Shown here: one piece after another, positions 61,982 to 64,000 of the stretch
Position numbering within the stretch: position 1 is the first letter of the stretch
Layout of the letters: each line of letters opens with the position of its first letter
Source of the DNA: Dietzia sp. B32
GTDB lineage: Bacteria; Actinomycetota; Actinomycetes; Mycobacteriales; Mycobacteriaceae
Reading direction: 5' to 3'
NCBI RefSeq assembly: GCF_024732245.1
Contig: NZ_CP093845.1
Location: 806,001-870,000, forward strand
DNA length: 64,000 nt
Translations under genes and position numbers: made by a program
The notes under the pieces: generated by a model
What the model was told of the DNA's origin: nothing
What the model saw: only the letters and a program-made list of their open reading frames with translations
Databases searched by the model: none

Positions 61982-63768
61982 TGGCTGCCCGGTCCTCGCG
62001 CAAGGCCACGACCAGGCGCAAAACGAGTTCCTCGCGGTCGATGGCAGCAAAGAAGGCGGGCTCCACGCGGGAGAAGGCGACCAAGAAGATCAGCGCGACG
62101 CCTGCGGTTCCGTCGATCCCTCCCGGCCAGCGGGTGTGGCTGCTGGAGCTCCCCTGGGGAGGGCTCGACGGCGGGATACCGGCCGGGGTGACCTACTACA
62201 AGTCACTCACCGCGCACGCCTACGTCGGAACTACCCTGCCGAGCGCACTTGAGGCCTACGCCAGCAAGCCGTACTCCTACCTGCGGTGGCTGGAGGACGA
62301 ACTCAACGGCAGCGAGGGCCCGGGCGCAACCGCCGCACCGATGACGCTGCGCCCGGAGCAACGCACGGACGTGGACGCGATCGTCGCGGCTGCCGAGCAG
62401 CAGTTTCGGCAGGTCCACCTGGCCAACGATGTGGGCACCGGAAAGACCCTGGTGGCGGTGGCCGCGGCGAAAGCCATCGCCAAGATGCGCGGCGCACACA
62501 CGGTCCTCGTGACTGTGGACCGGCCGGCCCGCATCACCATCCCGTCGTGGCGTCGCACCATCGCCGCGCTGGGCGATGACGGCCTCCGGTGGATCATCAT
62601 GTCCTCCGACAGCCTCGGCAAACTCATGGCGCGAAACGGGCGCCCGCGGCTCAAGGTCGACGTCGCGGTGATCGACGAGGCCCACCAGTTCCGGCACGCC
62701 AGCAAGCGCACCAGCTACATGCGACGTCTGACCCGCATGGACGGCCCGCACGAGAAGGCGCCGTTCGTGCTGTCGATCACCGCCACCCCGGGCCATCACC
62801 CGGGCGAATGGGGATACCTGTCGTCGCTGTATGCGCAGGTCCACGGCGATTCCCCGGCCGCGTGGACGGACTTCGGGCGGGCCCTGTCCGAGCGGGGCGT
62901 GCCCCTGGAGACCTCGTACGGCAAGTGGACGTGGACCGCGGAGGCCAAGGACTCGCTACCGACGCAGCAGGCCGCGATCAGCGACGTGCGCGACATCCTG
63001 CTGCGGCACGAGCCGCCGCTGATGCTCACCCGGTCAGCGCCGTGGGGCCCGCCTCCGTTTGATGTGGACCTGGTGGAGCTGACCCCGGACCAGTGGCGGG
63101 CCTACGAGCTGGAGTGGGGCGACTTCCAACGCGAGATGCAGCTGGCCCGGACGGGCAACAACGTCGCCCGCGGGCTGGCCGCACTGGTGAGGCTGCGTCA
63201 GAAGGCGTCGATGATCCGGGTCGAGCACACGGTCGCGGCGGCGAAGGCCGAATTCGAGCGCGGCTACCAGGTTCTGATTGCCACCGAGATGGTGTCCACC
63301 GCCGCTCACCCTGTGGCCGAGATGCTCGAGGCCGACGGGATCCCGGTCGCACGGATCTATGGCTCGAACCCGCAGGCCGAGTCCGAGCGGATGCGGTTCC
63401 AGCGGGGCGAGGCGCCGGTGGTGGTGTTCAACACGCCCACCGCGATCAACCTGCAGGCCCGAGAGCAGTTCGCCGACGGCTCGTTCGCGACCGCCACCCC
63501 GCGCAGGGGCTTCTTCCATCAGGCCCGCTACTCGGGGCTGCTGGCGGAGCAGACGATGGGCCGCGCACACCGGAACCATCAGGTCTGCGCCTGGTCGCTT
63601 CTGGCGGCGGCCGGCACGATCGAGGAGCGGGCCGGGACGGTGATGCTGTCCCGTCTCATCGCCTCGGCGACCAGCACCGATGCGGACGCCTCCACCTTCT
63701 CCGAGGTGGCCCGGGCGTTCGGTATCGACTGGATCCCCGCCGTCCGACTGGCGGACGAGCTCGGCTAA
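61981..63768 (+). CDS. phage-like SF2 (SNF2-type) helicase
   Basis: 595 residues, ATG at 61981. A basic N-terminal tail (1-40, Arg/Lys/Ser/Thr rich) leads to SF2 helicase domains: MTLRPEQRTDVDAIVAAAEQ (Q-like), NDVGTGKT (149-156), DVAVIDEAHQF (DEAH 231-234), VLSITATPGHHPGEWGYLSSLYAQVHG (motif III), YQVLIATEMVSTAAHPVAEML and VVVFNTPTAINLQARE in the second domain, and LLAEQTMGRAHRNHQ (motif VI). Organisation resembles helicases of actinobacteriophages and prophages. Stand-alone behind a 15-codon leader; probable remnant or domesticated phage function. Confidence 0.75.
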   Translation: MAARSSRKATTRRKTSSSRSMAAKKAGSTREKATKKISATPAVPSIPPGQRVWLLELPWGGLDGGIPAGVTYYKSLTAHAYVGTTLPSALEAYASKPYSYLRWLEDELNGSEGPGATAAPMTLRPEQRTDVDAIVAAAEQQFRQVHLANDVGTGKTLVAVAAAKAIAKMRGAHTVLVTVDRPARITIPSWRRTIAALGDDGLRWIIMSSDSLGKLMARNGRPRLKVDVAVIDEAHQFRHASKRTSYMRRLTRMDGPHEKAPFVLSITATPGHHPGEWGYLSSLYAQVHGDSPAAWTDFGRALSERGVPLETSYGKWTWTAEAKDSLPTQQAAISDVRDILLRHEPPLMLTRSAPWGPPPFDVDLVELTPDQWRAYELEWGDFQREMQLARTGNNVARGLAALVRLRQKASMIRVEHTVAAAKAEFERGYQVLIATEMVSTAAHPVAEMLEADGIPVARIYGSNPQAESERMRFQRGEAPVVVFNTPTAINLQAREQFADGSFATATPRRGFFHQARYSGLLAEQTMGRAHRNHQVCAWSLLAAAGTIEERAGTVMLSRLIASATSTDADASTFSEVARAFGIDWIPAVRLADELG

Positions 63769-63894
63769 GACGCCGCTTCCGATTCGATCGCGCTGCACCG
63801 AGCTGCCTCGGTGCGCCTCACCGATGCCGAACTCGTTTCCGTCATGGCCCGCTCCGAGAGAGCTCAGCTCACCCGGTCTGAGGCGATCCTGTGA
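63769..63894 (+). pseudogene. possible truncated DUF222/13E12-type fragment
   Basis: Directly after the helicase stop, the same frame reads LHRAASVRLTDAELVSVMAR and SERAQLTRSEAIL before TGA at 63892-63894, similar in style to the helical repeat of DUF222/13E12 HNH proteins. No start codon context; too short to be a working gene. Weak call. Confidence 0.25.
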
Positions 63895-64000
63895 AGTGGC
63901 TTGAAAGTACTCGGAAACCTGATAGTCACCGGCCCATTACGCTGGGAACGCTACTGTCCATAGATGCCCTTGTCGGATATTACCCGCCCCGCAGTAGACG
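63891..64000 (+). CDS. possible gene start at window edge
   Basis: A GTG at 63891 overlaps the preceding stop (GTGA) and the frame stays open to the window end (KWLESTRKPDSHRPITLGTL, SIDALVGYYPPRSR). There is no ribosome site and the frame is too short to judge. Confidence 0.2.
   Translation, partial: MKWLESTRKPDSHRPITLGTLLSIDALVGYYPPRSR

Overview
The window is about 70% G+C with strongly G/C-ending codons, frequent GTG/TTG starts and many ATGA/GTGA start-stop overlaps. The gene content points to a mycolic-acid actinobacterium (order Mycobacteriales). The supporting markers are the eno - ftsB-like - DUF501 - ppx/gppA block (arranged as in Mycobacterium), a bifunctional alpha/beta-hydrolase plus acyl-CoA synthetase of the Rv1683 type, a DtxR/IdeR-type iron box, and a HelR-type rifamycin-tolerance ATPase. 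A Dietzia-like genus is my best guess, but this is inference only.

Layout. 1-7.1 kb: 3' part of a GH1 glycosidase, a drug exporter with its own TetR regulator, a second DHA2 exporter, an ACR3/BASS-type exporter and an AraC regulator. 7.1-11.4 kb: iron-box-controlled siderophore ABC importer (binding lipoprotein, two permeases, ATPase). 11.2-14.6 kb: a two-gene operon of an ATP-grasp ligase and a protein with papain-like Gln/Cys/His/Asn spacing, which is a candidate undescribed peptide-ligase/peptidase system. 15.3-25.8 kb: a CoA-dependent catabolic cluster (two thiolases, carotenoid-cleavage-type oxygenase, two acyl-CoA synthetases, nitronate-monooxygenase-like flavoprotein, enoyl-CoA hydratase) around a divergent regulator with two HxlR domains. 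26-33 kb: methyltransferases, a RelBE-type toxin-antitoxin pair, helR preceded by a palindrome resembling the rifamycin-associated element, a lone MNT nucleotidyltransferase, a DUF4365-like nuclease and an initiator tRNA.

34-56 kb is a patchy accessory region rich in nuclease and defence genes, interrupted by two housekeeping-type genes (a dienoyl-CoA-reductase-like flavoprotein and the Rv1683-like fusion). It holds a PD-(D/E)XK protein, a NucS-like nuclease of low G+C, a GIY-YIG protein, McrBC, a JetABC (Wadjet/EptABC) SMC-like operon with no JetD, and a restriction-modification cassette with a phospholipase-D-fold nuclease and two adenine methyltransferases. One methyltransferase carries an N-terminal RelB/DinJ antitoxin domain. 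A decayed copy of the 3' end of the Rv1683-like gene lies beyond jetABC, so mcrBC-jetABC sits between an intact 3' end and a partial copy of it. The island ends near tRNA-Leu(UAA).

56.4-60.3 kb is the conserved ppx/gppA - DUF501 - ftsB-like - eno block. 60.5-64 kb holds a NERD protein, an orphan ParD-like antitoxin, a phage-like SNF2-type helicase behind a 15-codon upstream ORF, and possible remnants at the window edge.
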